The translations under genes were made by a program, and so were the position numbers. Under the pieces are notes generated by a model that worked only from the letters and a program-made list of their open reading frames with translations, ran no database searches and was not told the origin of the DNA. A DNA stretch of 35,066 nucleotides from Rubrivivax sp. (GTDB lineage Bacteria > Pseudomonadota > Gammaproteobacteria > Burkholderiales > Burkholderiaceae_C), in the NCBI GenBank assembly GCA_020848515.1, contig JADLIA010000016.1:1-35066 (forward strand), read 5' to 3'. Shown here in pieces: positions 1 through 9,752 of the stretch (within the stretch, counting starts at the first letter, position 1; each line of letters starts with the position of its first letter).

Positions 1-49
1 GCCGGTCTCAAACAGTTGGGTCACACCAGTGCGGCCTAACACATCATTC

Positions 50-83
50 CACCGGCCTGCGCAAAAGGCCGCGCAGGCCGGTG
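50..83. terminator. GC-rich hairpin at left edge
   Basis: Positions 50-62 pair with 71-83 in a perfect 13-bp stem around an 8-nt loop. No T-run follows on either strand, so an intrinsic terminator is only one reading. It probably serves a gene lying left of the window. A GCCTAAC heptamer at 34-40 gives it a superficial likeness to an integron attC site, but the matching GTTRRRY box is missing. Confidence 0.4.
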
Positions 84-107
84 TATTCAGACGTTGACAC
101 AAATATC

Positions 108-572
108 ATGCGAGTTACTTCATCGCGCCATCTCTTGGTATTCGCAACGCTTTGCGCGGCCGCCGGGCTGCATGCCGCGCCACTGAACAAGTGCGTCATC
201 AACGGTAGCGTTTCCTATCAGCAAGCGCCATGCCCTGCAAATCAGGAGCAAAGAAAGCGGCCCACACTGGACGAACTGAACGCCGCAGAAAAACAGCGAC
301 GCGCAGCTTCCAGCGCAGATAGAACCACAGGCTCGCTTCCCCCCAGAGAGGTGCCTATGTCGGCGCCTGCAGCAACAAACAGCTACCGCTGCGACGGGCG
401 GACGCATTGCTCACAGATGTCCTCATGCGAAGAGGCCACCTTCTTCCTCAAACATTGCCCAGGCGTCAAGATGGACGGGGATGGCAACGGTATTCCTTGC
501 GAGCGGCAATGGTGCAGTGCCGACAAGGAACAAGAGCACGGGCAAGAACGGTGGCGAGGGCGCCGACGCTGA
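108..572 (+). CDS. secreted Excalibur-domain protein
   Basis: This 154-residue protein starts with a signal peptide: Arg near the N-terminus, a hydrophobic run LLVFATLCAAAG, then a likely Ala-x-Ala cleavage before APLNKC. The region after it, with a Cys pair around VSYQQAPC, resembles the DUF4124 domain of small periplasmic proteins. The C-terminal 45 residues form an Excalibur-type domain: six Cys and the acidic loop MDGDGNGIPCE, which in this family resembles an EF-hand calcium loop. A periplasmic or exported calcium-binding role is inferred; the process is unknown. ATG 108 is chosen over an upstream in-frame start because the signal peptide begins there, although no good ribosome site precedes it. 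The last 12 residues are Arg-rich, and the gene stands alone. Confidence 0.8.
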   Translation: MRVTSSRHLLVFATLCAAAGLHAAPLNKCVINGSVSYQQAPCPANQEQRKRPTLDELNAAEKQRRAASSADRTTGSLPPREVPMSAPAATNSYRCDGRTHCSQMSSCEEATFFLKHCPGVKMDGDGNGIPCERQWCSADKEQEHGQERWRGRRR

Positions 573-878
573 TACCAGCTGGTCACGCGCCAGACATTGC
601 CTGAGAGGGCATATATGGAGTCCCCATCAACGTAAAGGGAATGACCGATTGAGGGCACTGGGGCGTGGCGCACCTGCGTTCGCAAAATCCGGCATCTGTG
701 GTGAACTCTTTTCTGGTCCGTGCCGACATGGAATCCGCGCCACCGCGTCGCCACACGTTGCAATCGGCAGACAAGCTGCGGCAAGCGTTTTCGGCGTAGA
801 GCGGTATGGGAGCAGCCCGGTTGGTCATGATGGTCGATCAAATCCTTCGCAAACTGGACCGGAGCGGTCAAAAATGCG
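573..878. other. 306-bp gap, no gene recognised
   Basis: Base composition is less GC-rich than the surrounding housekeeping genes. Open frames on both strands show no recognisable motif or plausible protein. There is no convincing terminator, RNA gene or insertion-sequence end. It looks like spacer or decayed sequence within the accessory left end. Confidence 0.5.
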
Positions 879-1127
879 ATGACCAGAAAGCACCCACCCA
901 TGCGCAGATTCTGGACCGGCCTGCTGTGGGCCCTCATCGGCTACGTCGCGGGGGCATTTGGCGGCGGCCTGCTGGTGTCGCTGCTGTCGTCCAACAGCCA
1001 TGACCGATCGCTTGAGGCGGCGATGACCGGGGCCTTTGTGCTGGGCCCGCTGGCTGCCGTTGTGGCTTTTGCAGTCGGATATGTGCGCGCCGGGCGCAGA
1101 CAGACCGGGCGCGAGACCGAAGGCTGA
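879..1127 (+). CDS. small two-helix membrane protein
   Basis: The 82-residue product has two hydrophobic segments: about residues 11-36 (FWTGLLWALIGYVAGAFGG and on) and about 47-69 (AMTGAFVLGPLAAVVAFAVGY). A short polar loop lies between them and the tail is basic (RAGRRQT). This predicts an inner-membrane hairpin with both ends inside. No family is recognised. A second in-frame ATG at 900 (MRRFWTG) would remove only the polar leader. The stop lies 49 bp before the next gene on the same strand, so the two may be cotranscribed. Confidence 0.6.
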   Translation: MTRKHPPMRRFWTGLLWALIGYVAGAFGGGLLVSLLSSNSHDRSLEAAMTGAFVLGPLAAVVAFAVGYVRAGRRQTGRETEG

Positions 1128-1176
1128 AACCGGGCGATCAACCCCTTCCAGATTCAACCCACGCCCAGGCAACCCC

Positions 1177-1848
1177 ATGCGCCCTCGCCCACTCCCCCGC
1201 ATGCCTGCGGCCCTGCTGGCCTTGCTGTTTGCACTGGGCGCCGGCGCGCCTGCCGTGGCCGAGCAGATCACGGTGGCGCCGCAGGGCGTGTATGCCGAGA
1301 TCGATACGCGCCTGGCCATTGACACCCTGCGCACGCTGCAAACGGGCAGCCCGGCGCAGATCACCGCCGCGATGGACGCCATCAAGGCGGCGCCCGAGCG
1401 GTATGCGCCGCCGGTGTTCTATGTGCTGTCCCACGTGCTGTTCGATCGCGGAGACCGGGACGACGCGGCCTTCTGGTTTTATGCCGGGCAGTTGCGCGCC
1501 CGGTTTGACGCCAATCGCTGCGCGGATGTGTCGGCGCGCCAGGCGGTGGCGGTGCTCAACCAGACCTACGGAAAGCCGATCAACCAGTACACCTTCAAGA
1601 ACATTCCCAAGCTGGAGGCGCTGATCCCGCGCGTGGTCGACTGGGACCGCAAGACGCCGCATCGCTACGACCATCGCTGGATCAACCTGCACGGCATGGG
1701 CGCGATGATTTCGGGCACGGGGTCGCCAAAGCAGCCCCCAAGCCTTAGCCTGCCCGCCGATCAGTGGGCGCCGATTGCCGAGAAGACGCGGGCCGACTAC
1801 CTGGAAGGCTTTCGACAGGCCATGGCGCAGATGAAAAGCCGCGAATGA
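1177..1848 (+). CDS. secreted protein of unknown function
   Basis: The 223-residue product begins with a signal peptide: Arg-rich start, hydrophobic LLALLFALGAGAPAVA, then likely cleavage before EQITV. The mature part is mostly helical and soluble, with a pattern such as FYVLSHVLFDRGDRDDAAFW that recalls one Sel1/TPR-like repeat, and a single Cys. Tryptophan-rich stretches (VVDWDRKTPHRYDHRW) follow. No family is recognised, so no function is given. ATG 1177 is chosen because the frame upstream lacks secretory character; ATG 1201 is a possible alternative. It follows the small membrane protein closely. Confidence 0.65.
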   Translation: MRPRPLPRMPAALLALLFALGAGAPAVAEQITVAPQGVYAEIDTRLAIDTLRTLQTGSPAQITAAMDAIKAAPERYAPPVFYVLSHVLFDRGDRDDAAFWFYAGQLRARFDANRCADVSARQAVAVLNQTYGKPINQYTFKNIPKLEALIPRVVDWDRKTPHRYDHRWINLHGMGAMISGTGSPKQPPSLSLPADQWAPIAEKTRADYLEGFRQAMAQMKSRE

Positions 1849-2092
1849 GCGATACTGGCACCCATCGAGATCGTTCGATCGGAATGCACCCAACCATGGG
1901 CAAATTCTGGCACCCCTGGGCTCCAGACCAAAGCGCCACAAAACCTTGGGGGAAGGGCATGTTCCGACTTTCCATGCTGACCGTCGGATTCGATGGCTTG
2001 TTCGCCGCAGTCGGCCGCGTGCGACTGCTGAACCTCAGGCGTTGGTCTGCACGGCCAACGCGGTCGCTTTGATACACAACGAGAAAGACGAA

Positions 2093-2497
2093 ATGAAGCA
2101 AACCTACAAGGGCAGCTGCCACTGCGGCGCAGTGCGGTTCGAGGCAGACATCGACTTTGAAGCTGGCACCGCCAAGTGCAACTGCTCCATCTGCACCAAA
2201 GCCAGATCCTGGGGCGCCATCGTCAGACCAGATGCATTCCGCCTCATTCATGGTGAGTCCGAGTTGTCCGACTACCAGTTCGGTCCCAAAGTCGTGCATC
2301 ACTATTTCTGCAAGCACTGCGGTATTCGCCCGTTCGAGCGCGGGTTCCACGAATCGGTGGGTGGAGAGTTCTGCTCCGTACAGGTGTCGTGCCTCGACGA
2401 TCTCCACATTCCTGACATCTTCACTGGCGAAGTGCGCCATGCGGACGGACGCAACGACAACTACCTTCAGTCCCCGTCTGAAACCCGTCACCTTTAG
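2093..2497 (+). CDS. GFA (CENP-V fold) family protein
   Basis: The 134-residue protein has the zinc-binding Cys layout of the GFA/CENP-V family: GSCHCGAV (Cys9, Cys11), KCNCSICTK (Cys29, Cys31, Cys34) and YFCKHCGIRP (Cys73, Cys76). The founding member was described as a glutathione-dependent formaldehyde-activating enzyme, but most members have no proven reaction, and substrate cannot be read from the sequence. The length is typical. The start at 2093 directly precedes the first Cys motif; only weak purine-rich sequence lies before it. The 244 bp upstream contain no recognisable gene and presumably hold its promoter. Confidence 0.85.
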   Translation: MKQTYKGSCHCGAVRFEADIDFEAGTAKCNCSICTKARSWGAIVRPDAFRLIHGESELSDYQFGPKVVHHYFCKHCGIRPFERGFHESVGGEFCSVQVSCLDDLHIPDIFTGEVRHADGRNDNYLQSPSETRHL

Positions 2498-2701
2498 TGC
2501 AGCTGCCGGCCAGCATTTCGCGCACGGTGCTCAAGGTGCTCACCCGCACTTGTGCATTCGACCGCCCGTCAGCCTGACGTTTGTCCGTCCGCGCCCCGTC
2601 CTGCGCTTGAAATAAGCTGGAACAACCCCCACTCTCCTGCCTGGCCCATCCGCGCGCTCTTCAAGCTCGGGGAGACGAACGACCGACGTTGAGAAGGTTC
2701 C

Positions 2702-3025
2702 ATGAACCACCAAGACACTGCCAAACCGATCCGGAAGCTCGCACGCATCACCGCCAAGCCTGGACACGGCGATCAACTGCGCGCGGCGTTGCTCGAACTT
2801 GAAGCGGCCACACGACAGGAGTTGGGATGCATCGAGTTCTCCTTCTTCCAGGCCATTTCCGATCCAGACGCCTTTGTGCTTCTGGAGCACTTTGCAGACG
2901 AGCATGCGTTCAAGCTGCACATGACGCTTGAGCACACACGCAGCTTCTTTGGCACCAACGCCGAACGGGTGGCTGGCATCAAGGCCGTCGACATCCCGAG
3001 TTTCGAGTCGCCGGTCACCCGATGA
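2702..3025 (+). CDS. ABM-fold quinol monooxygenase-like protein
   Basis: The 107-residue protein matches the antibiotic biosynthesis monooxygenase (ABM) dimeric alpha/beta fold: RKLARITAKPGHGDQLRAAL, then ELGCIEFSFFQAISDPDAF, VLLEHFADEHAFKLHM and a C-terminal strand. Relatives include the YgiN-type quinol monooxygenases and heme-degrading proteins. These share the fold but differ in chemistry, so a quinone-related role is only the usual family label. The purine-rich GAGAAGG just before ATG 2702 is a plausible ribosome site. The 204-bp gap before it holds no gene I can support. A hairpin follows the stop. Confidence 0.85.
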   Translation: MNHQDTAKPIRKLARITAKPGHGDQLRAALLELEAATRQELGCIEFSFFQAISDPDAFVLLEHFADEHAFKLHMTLEHTRSFFGTNAERVAGIKAVDIPSFESPVTR

Positions 3026-3032
3026 ACCCGTG

Positions 3033-3054
3033 GCAACCCATGCCCGTGGGTTGC
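3033..3054 (+). terminator. hairpin after the ABM gene
   Basis: GCAACCCA at 3033-3040 pairs perfectly with TGGGTTGC at 3047-3054 around a 6-nt loop, seven bases after the stop codon at 3025. It lacks a T-run, so efficiency is uncertain. It also sits between convergent genes (ygiQ ends at 3087). Confidence 0.5.
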
Positions 3055-3086
3055 CCCTCAGCGCCCGGCCGGGGCCGGCTCGGCCG

Positions 3087-5375
<2,289 letters not shown>

Positions 5376-5580
5376 GGCGCGGCTGGCGGGTTGGCGGCCA
5401 GGGTGCGGCGGCTCGGCGTCATGCCGCCAGCGCCCTTCAGGCGATTGCAGAAACGGTAGCGCCTCGCGGTCGATTGCACCGGCTTGCGCCCCATGGGTTG
5501 GCCCAAGCGTCCGAGGCGTCGGGAGGCCGGCCCATTTTACCGACCCCGGCCGCTGGTCGCTCGCCGGCGCCGGCGGGCGC

Positions 5581-6105
5581 TCACTTCCGCTCGATCAGCT
5601 GGCCGCGCAGCTCGCCTTCGGGGTAGGCGGCGGTGCGCAGATTGACGTACCACTGGCCCGACAGCAGGTCGGCGCGCTGGCGTGGCGTGAGCATGGCGCG
5701 GCCTTCCAGTGGACTGACCACGGTGCGGCCCAGCGTCAGCACCGGGTCGGCCACCTCGCCGGCCATGCCGGGGCTGTGAAAGTGCGCCGCGCGCACCGGG
5801 CCGCTGAGGCCGCTGAAGCTCAGCTTCCACTGCAGCAGGCCGGTGTTGCGGTTGAGCACCGCCACCAGTTCCCCCTGCCCGGTGCTGGCGCTGGGTGGCA
5901 CGGCCTGGCGGCCGCTCAGCTGGGCGCTGAAGGCGGCCAGTTCGGGCAGGCGCGGCGGCGCGCTGGGCGTGGCCCGCGGCCGGGGCGCGGGCGGCGGGCT
6001 GGCGCAGCCGGCCAGCACGGCCAGCAGCGCCGCCGCCACGGCCAGGCGGGTGGCGGCGGGGATCGACGCGACGTGCGCGCGCGCGGGCTGGGGCAAGCGG
6101 AACAT
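5581..6105 (-). CDS. CHRD-domain lipoprotein
   Basis: The 174-residue product has a lipoprotein signal ending in the lipobox LAGC, a short Pro-rich linker ([16 protein letters not shown]), then a CHRD domain: [34 protein letters not shown] and the C-terminal [16 protein letters not shown]. In chordin and bacterial homologues this fold is a beta-rich module of unproven function; some microbial forms are surface-associated. Outer-membrane or periplasmic anchoring is inferred. The start at 6105 gives the most normal signal peptide; an in-frame ATG at 6126 is also possible, and neither has a clear ribosome site. The next upstream gene on the same strand is a second CHRD lipoprotein. Confidence 0.85.
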   Translation of the reverse strand: MFRLPQPARAHVASIPAATRLAVAAALLAVLAGCASPPPAPRPRATPSAPPRLPELAAFSAQLSGRQAVPPSASTGQGELVAVLNRNTGLLQWKLSFSGLSGPVRAAHFHSPGMAGEVADPVLTLGRTVVSPLEGRAMLTPRQRADLLSGQWYVNLRTAAYPEGELRGQLIERK

Positions 6106-6218
6106 CAGGCGCACCGTAGCATCCATTGGGCGGCACGTGGTGGGCATTCACCCATGGATACCTCGGTGTCGGCAGAGATACGTCCTGCACGCGCCCGGCT
6201 CAGCACACACACACCGCA

Positions 6219-6848
6219 TCAGGGCACCACCCGCACCTGCCCGCGCAGCTCGCCCAGCGGATAGGCGGCGGTGAAGACGCTGACGTACCAGCGCCCCGCC
6301 AGCAGGTCCATGGCCTGCGCGGCGCTGAGGCTGGCGCGGCCTTCATAGGACGGCCCGAAAGGCGCCGGCCACACCAGCACGGCCGGCGCGTTCTGCCCCG
6401 CATCGGCCGGGCCGTGAAACTGCACGCCGGTGATGGCGCCGCTCAGGCCCGACCAGCGGGTCTTCCAGCGCAGCAGGCGGGTGTCGGGGTCGTAGATGGC
6501 GTCCCACTGACCGCTGCCGGCGCTGCGCGTGGGTGGCATGACGCTGGCGCCGTCCAGCCGCGTGCTCAGCGTCACCAGGCGGGCGCTGGCGTCGGTCGGC
6601 GGCAGGGGCGCGCTCTGCCCGGCCGGCGGCAGCGGCTGCGGCACTGGCTGGGCGGGCGGTACCGGCTGCGTCTGCACCCCGCCGGGCTGGGCCGGCGGCA
6701 CCTGCGCCGGCGGCAATGGCTGCGGCATGCGGATCGGGGGCGGGTCGTAGCGCCGGCCCAGATCGACCGAGGCGCAGGCACTGAGCAGGCCGGCGGCCAC
6801 CAGCCCCGCCAGCACGGCGTGCGAACGGTTCCAGTGCGGCAAAGACAT
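6219..6848 (-). CDS. CHRD-domain lipoprotein with Pro-rich linker
   Basis: The 209-residue product has a lipoprotein signal (HAVLAGLVAAGLLSACAS, acylated Cys in the lipobox LSAC), a long linker rich in Pro and Gln (about residues 30-75), and a C-terminal CHRD domain: STRLDGASVMPPTRSAGSG, LSGAITGVQFHGPA and FTAAYPLGELRGQV. The linker would let the domain reach away from the membrane or into the peptidoglycan layer. The start at 6848 is supported by a strong GGAGGAG ribosome site. It lies 113 bp upstream of the first CHRD gene on the same strand, so the pair is probably a duplication and may be cotranscribed. Confidence 0.87.
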   Translation of the reverse strand: MSLPHWNRSHAVLAGLVAAGLLSACASVDLGRRYDPPPIRMPQPLPPAQVPPAQPGGVQTQPVPPAQPVPQPLPPAGQSAPLPPTDASARLVTLSTRLDGASVMPPTRSAGSGQWDAIYDPDTRLLRWKTRWSGLSGAITGVQFHGPADAGQNAPAVLVWPAPFGPSYEGRASLSAAQAMDLLAGRWYVSVFTAAYPLGELRGQVRVVP

Positions 6849-7009
6849 CGGCAGACTCCTCCAGAACGACAACGACAGGTGGCGGCCGGCGCGCGGCCGG
6901 TGGGCGTCGATTGTAGGCAGCCGCGCCGGGCGGGCATGCCGGCTGGCGCGCCGCAGGCCCGCTGCGCCCCTGCTATGCTGGCCCGCCCGCCATCGCCCCA
7001 GGCCGCGCC

Positions 7010-7429
7010 ATGCCCACACTCGATCTGCCTGCGCTGCAACAGCTCATCCAACCCCTGCTGCCCGGCCTGCTGGGTGTGCGCCTGACCGAAGCCACCGCCG
7101 AGCGCGTGCGCGCCGAAATGACGGTGCGCCCCGAGCTGTGCACCACCGGCCATGTCCTGCACGGCGGCTCGCACATGGCGCTGGCCGACACCCTGGGGGC
7201 GATCGGCACGGTGCTCAACCTGCGACCCGGCCAGCGCACCGTGACCACCGATTCCAGCACCAAGTTCATCGCCGGCGCGGCCGAAGGCTCGGTGGTCACC
7301 GCCGAAGCCGTCGCCCTGCACCGCGGCCGCAGCACCCAGGTGTGGCAGACCACCATCCGCAACGCCGAAGGCAGGCTGTGCGCGGTGGTCACGCAGACCC
7401 AGCTGGTGCTGGCGACCCCAGGCGAGTGA
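7010..7429 (+). CDS. PaaI-like hotdog-fold thioesterase
   Basis: The 139-residue protein has the hotdog signature HGGSHMALADTLGAIG (His51-Gly-Gly through Asp60), which forms the active site of PaaI/ComA-type acyl-CoA thioesterases. Later strands (STKFIAGAAEGSVVTAEAVA and VWQTTIRNAEGRLCAVVTQT) complete the fold. The expected reaction is hydrolysis of an acyl- or aryl-CoA in the cytoplasm; substrate is unknown. Length is typical. It is divergent from the CHRD gene, with which it shares a 161-bp upstream region, and is followed after 19 bp by the DOMON-like gene. Confidence 0.88.
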   Translation: MPTLDLPALQQLIQPLLPGLLGVRLTEATAERVRAEMTVRPELCTTGHVLHGGSHMALADTLGAIGTVLNLRPGQRTVTTDSSTKFIAGAAEGSVVTAEAVALHRGRSTQVWQTTIRNAEGRLCAVVTQTQLVLATPGE

Positions 7430-7448
7430 TTGCAGGCCGAGCGCCGCC

Positions 7449-8009
7449 ATGTCCCAGCCCCTGAGCCGCCACCGGCTGCACCCACACCCGAGCACGCCGG
7501 CACCGGCCGTGCGCAGCCTGTGCGTGGACGTCGGCCGCAGCGACACGGCGCCCGGCGCGTGGTGGCTGCGCTTTCGGCTGCAGGCGGCGCTGGAGGCGCT
7601 GGCGCTGCCGCCGCCCGGCGCGTCTGCCGGGCCGGCGGACGACCTGTGGCGCCACACCTGCTTCGAGGCCTTCGTCGGCCGCGCGCAGGCAGCGGCCTAC
7701 CACGAATTCAACTTCAGCCCTGCGGGCGACTGGGCGGCCTACGCCTTCAGCGGCCCGCGCCAGCGCGCCAGCGCCGACCAGCTGCCACTGGCGCCGCGCC
7801 TGCAGTGGCAGCGCGCCGACGACACCCTGACCCTGACCGTCGAGCTGCCGCGCCAGGCTCTGCCGGCCGCCGACCACACCGACCTCCTGCTGGGCCTGAG
7901 CGCCGTGATCGAAGCGCGTGACGGCCAGCTCAGCTGCTGGGCGCTGGCCCACCCGGGGCCGCAGCCGGACTTTCACCACCGCGCCGGCTGGACGGCGCGC
8001 CTGCCCTGA
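7449..8009 (+). CDS. DOMON-like domain protein
   Basis: The 186-residue protein resembles a group of proteobacterial DOMON-like proteins: an N-terminal strand region (SLCVDVGRSD), a central WRHTCFEAFVGRAQAAAYHE followed by FNFSPAGDWAAYAF, and a C-terminal LSAVIEARDGQLSCWALAHP. DOMON folds bind heme or sugars in other proteins, but the ligand here is not evident. No signal peptide is visible, so a cytoplasmic location is likely. It lies 10 bp before the NamZ-family gene and 19 bp after the thioesterase, consistent with one transcription unit. Confidence 0.75.
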   Translation: MSQPLSRHRLHPHPSTPAPAVRSLCVDVGRSDTAPGAWWLRFRLQAALEALALPPPGASAGPADDLWRHTCFEAFVGRAQAAAYHEFNFSPAGDWAAYAFSGPRQRASADQLPLAPRLQWQRADDTLTLTVELPRQALPAADHTDLLLGLSAVIEARDGQLSCWALAHPGPQPDFHHRAGWTARLP

Positions 8010-8019
8010 TCTGCCTCAC

Positions 8020-9222
8020 ATGAAATTCGGACTCGAACGCTTTCTTGAAGAGCCCTTGCTGCGCGCGCCACTGGCGGGCCGGCGCGTGGCGCTGCTGGCG
8101 CACCCGGCCTCGGTCACGCGCAACCTGACGCACGCGCTCGACGCCCTGGCCGCCCTGCCCGATGTGCGCCTGACGGCGGCCTTCGGCCCGCAGCATGGCC
8201 TGCGCGGCGACAAGCAGGACAACATGGTCGAGTCGAGCGACTACACCGACCCGCGCCTGGGCATCCCGGTGTTCAGCCTGTACGGCGAGGTGCGCCGCCC
8301 CACCCCGGCCATGCTGGAGACGTTTGACGTGCTGCTGGTCGATCTGCAGGACCTGGGCTGCCGCATCTACACCTTCATCACCACCCTGCGCTACGTGCTG
8401 GAAGCCGCGGCCGCGCACGGCAAGGCGGTGTGGGTGCTGGACCGCCCCAACCCGGTCGGCCGCCCGGTCGAGGGGCTGACGCTGCGCGCCGGCTGGGAAA
8501 GCTTCGTCGGCGCCGGCCCGCTGCCGATGCGCCACGGCCTGACGCTGGGCGAGCTGGGCCACTGGTTCATCGCGCAGCTCGGGCTGCAGGTCGAATACCG
8601 CGTCATCGCCATGGAAGGCTGGCGGCCCGACGCCGCGCCCGGCCACGGCTGGCCGCTCGAACGCACCTGGGTCAACCCCAGCCCCAACGCGCCCAACCTG
8701 TGGATGGCGCGCGCCTACGCCGGCACCGTGATGCTGGAAGGCACCACGCTGAGCGAAGGCCGCGGCACCACGCGCCCGCTGGAGCTGTTTGGTGCGCCCG
8801 ACATCGACACCGCGCGCCTGCTGGCCGACATGCGCGCACTGGCGCCCGACTGGCTGCGCGGCTGCCGGCTGCGCGAATGCGGCTTCGAGACGACCTTTCA
8901 CAAGCACGCCGGGCAACTGTGCGCCGGCGTGCAGATCCACACCGAGGACGCGACGCACTACGACCACACCACCTTCCAGCCCTGGCGCCTGCAGGCGCTG
9001 GCCTTCAAAGCGCTGCGGCGGCAGGCGCCGGACTACCCGCTGTGGCGCGACTTTCCTTACGAGTATGAAACCCGGCTGGCCATCGACGTCATCAACGGCG
9101 GGCCGCTGCTGCGCCAGTGGGTGGACGACGCGGCGGCCACGCCGGCCGAGCTCGACGCGCTGACGCGCGCCGACGAGCAGGCCTGGCGGGCGGCCCGCAC
9201 GCCATTCATGATTTATGAATGA
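8020..9222 (+). CDS. NamZ/DUF1343 family hydrolase
   Basis: The 400-residue protein carries the DUF1343 signatures FGPQHGLRGDKQDN, DLQDLGCRIYTFITTLRY, LDRPNPVGR and EGTTLSEGRGTTRPLE, and is near-full family length. The characterised member, Bacillus subtilis NamZ, is an exo-beta-N-acetylmuramidase, so a role in peptidoglycan turnover is likely. Unlike secreted NamZ proteins, this one starts directly at MKFGLERFLEEPL with no signal peptide, which would place it in the cytoplasm acting on imported muropeptides. ATG 8020 is chosen because the domain begins there; the frame upstream is antisense-like. A palindromic repeat begins a few bases after the stop. Confidence 0.87.
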   Translation: MKFGLERFLEEPLLRAPLAGRRVALLAHPASVTRNLTHALDALAALPDVRLTAAFGPQHGLRGDKQDNMVESSDYTDPRLGIPVFSLYGEVRRPTPAMLETFDVLLVDLQDLGCRIYTFITTLRYVLEAAAAHGKAVWVLDRPNPVGRPVEGLTLRAGWESFVGAGPLPMRHGLTLGELGHWFIAQLGLQVEYRVIAMEGWRPDAAPGHGWPLERTWVNPSPNAPNLWMARAYAGTVMLEGTTLSEGRGTTRPLELFGAPDIDTARLLADMRALAPDWLRGCRLRECGFETTFHKHAGQLCAGVQIHTEDATHYDHTTFQPWRLQALAFKALRRQAPDYPLWRDFPYEYETRLAIDVINGGPLLRQWVDDAAATPAELDALTRADEQAWRAARTPFMIYE

Positions 9223-9227
9223 AACAC

Positions 9228-9274
9228 GGCTCCAGCGCTTATCCAGCAAGCGCCAAAAGCTATCATTACTGTAG
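9228..9274 (-). repeat. palindromic repeat copy 3
   Basis: On the minus strand it reads TGATAGCTTTTGGCGCTTGC then TGGATAAGCGCTGGAGCC. GCGCTT and AAGCGC form the inner stem. It fills most of the gap between the NamZ-family and arsC genes and is the only copy oriented against the genes beside it. Confidence 0.75.
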
Positions 9275-9301
9275 TCAGCCCAGCCCTATCGGAGCACCCG
9301 C

Positions 9302-9655
9302 ATGGCCACCGTCACGATCTACCACAACCCCCATTGCAGCACCTCGCGCAAGGCGCTGGAGCTGCTGCGCAGCCGCGGCATCGAGCCCACCATCGTCCAG
9401 TACCTCAAGACGCCGCCCAGCGCCGCCGAGTTGCAGGCCATCGCCCGCGCCAGCGGCGCGCCGCTGCGCGCCCTGGTGCGCACCAAGCAGCCCGAGTACC
9501 TGGCGCAGGGCCTGGACGATGCAACGCTCACCGACGCCCAACTGGCCGCCGCCCTGCACGCCACGCCGGTGCTGATCGAGCGGCCCATCGTGGTCACGGC
9601 CAGGGGCGCGCGGCTGGGGCGGCCGGTCGAGAACATTCTGGACCTGCTGGACTGA
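9302..9655 (+). CDS. arsC: arsenate reductase (glutaredoxin type)
   Basis: The 117-residue protein is an ArsC of the glutaredoxin-coupled family. The catalytic Cys12 lies in HNPHCSTSRKALELL, the LVRTKQPEY segment matches the family Arg region, and IERPIVV supplies the conserved Arg that stabilises the arsenate adduct. It reduces arsenate to arsenite in the cytoplasm using glutathione and glutaredoxin. No arsB, acr3 or arsR lies nearby, so it may be a housekeeping copy or belong to the YffB/ArsC-like side of the family. The chromate transporter genes follow 98 bp downstream. Confidence 0.9.
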   Translation: MATVTIYHNPHCSTSRKALELLRSRGIEPTIVQYLKTPPSAAELQAIARASGAPLRALVRTKQPEYLAQGLDDATLTDAQLAAALHATPVLIERPIVVTARGARLGRPVENILDLLD

Positions 9656-9687
9656 TGAGGGCTCGCATTCACGATGATCCATGTCCC

Positions 9688-9726
9688 ATGACCTCGCTGC
9701 GCGTCGATGATGGCGCGAGGGACGTG
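9688..9726 (+). repeat. inverted-repeat partner A flanking chr genes
   Basis: ATGACCTCGC-N-GCGC-N-TCGATG and then TGGCGCG-N-GGG are matched on the opposite strand at 10990-11032, with a 4-nt gap. The segment also sits in a local imperfect hairpin (ATTCACG 9667-9673 with CGTGAAT 9723-9729; CCTCGC with GCGAGG). It may be regulatory for the downstream transporter genes or a small mobile remnant. Confidence 0.45.
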
Positions 9727-9752
9727 AATCCTTGCTCCGAACCGGAACCGGT

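Noticed and set aside
34-99. Possible integron attC site (GCCTAAC box followed by a long hairpin) ahead of small cassette-like genes
   Set aside because: The right-hand box reads GTTGACA instead of GTTRRRY, the outer arms do not pair, and no similar site separates the next genes. No integrase is in the window.
94-99. Perfect TTGACA as a -35 box for the first gene
   Set aside because: No -10 box stands 16-18 bp downstream, and the transcript would start after the chosen start codon.
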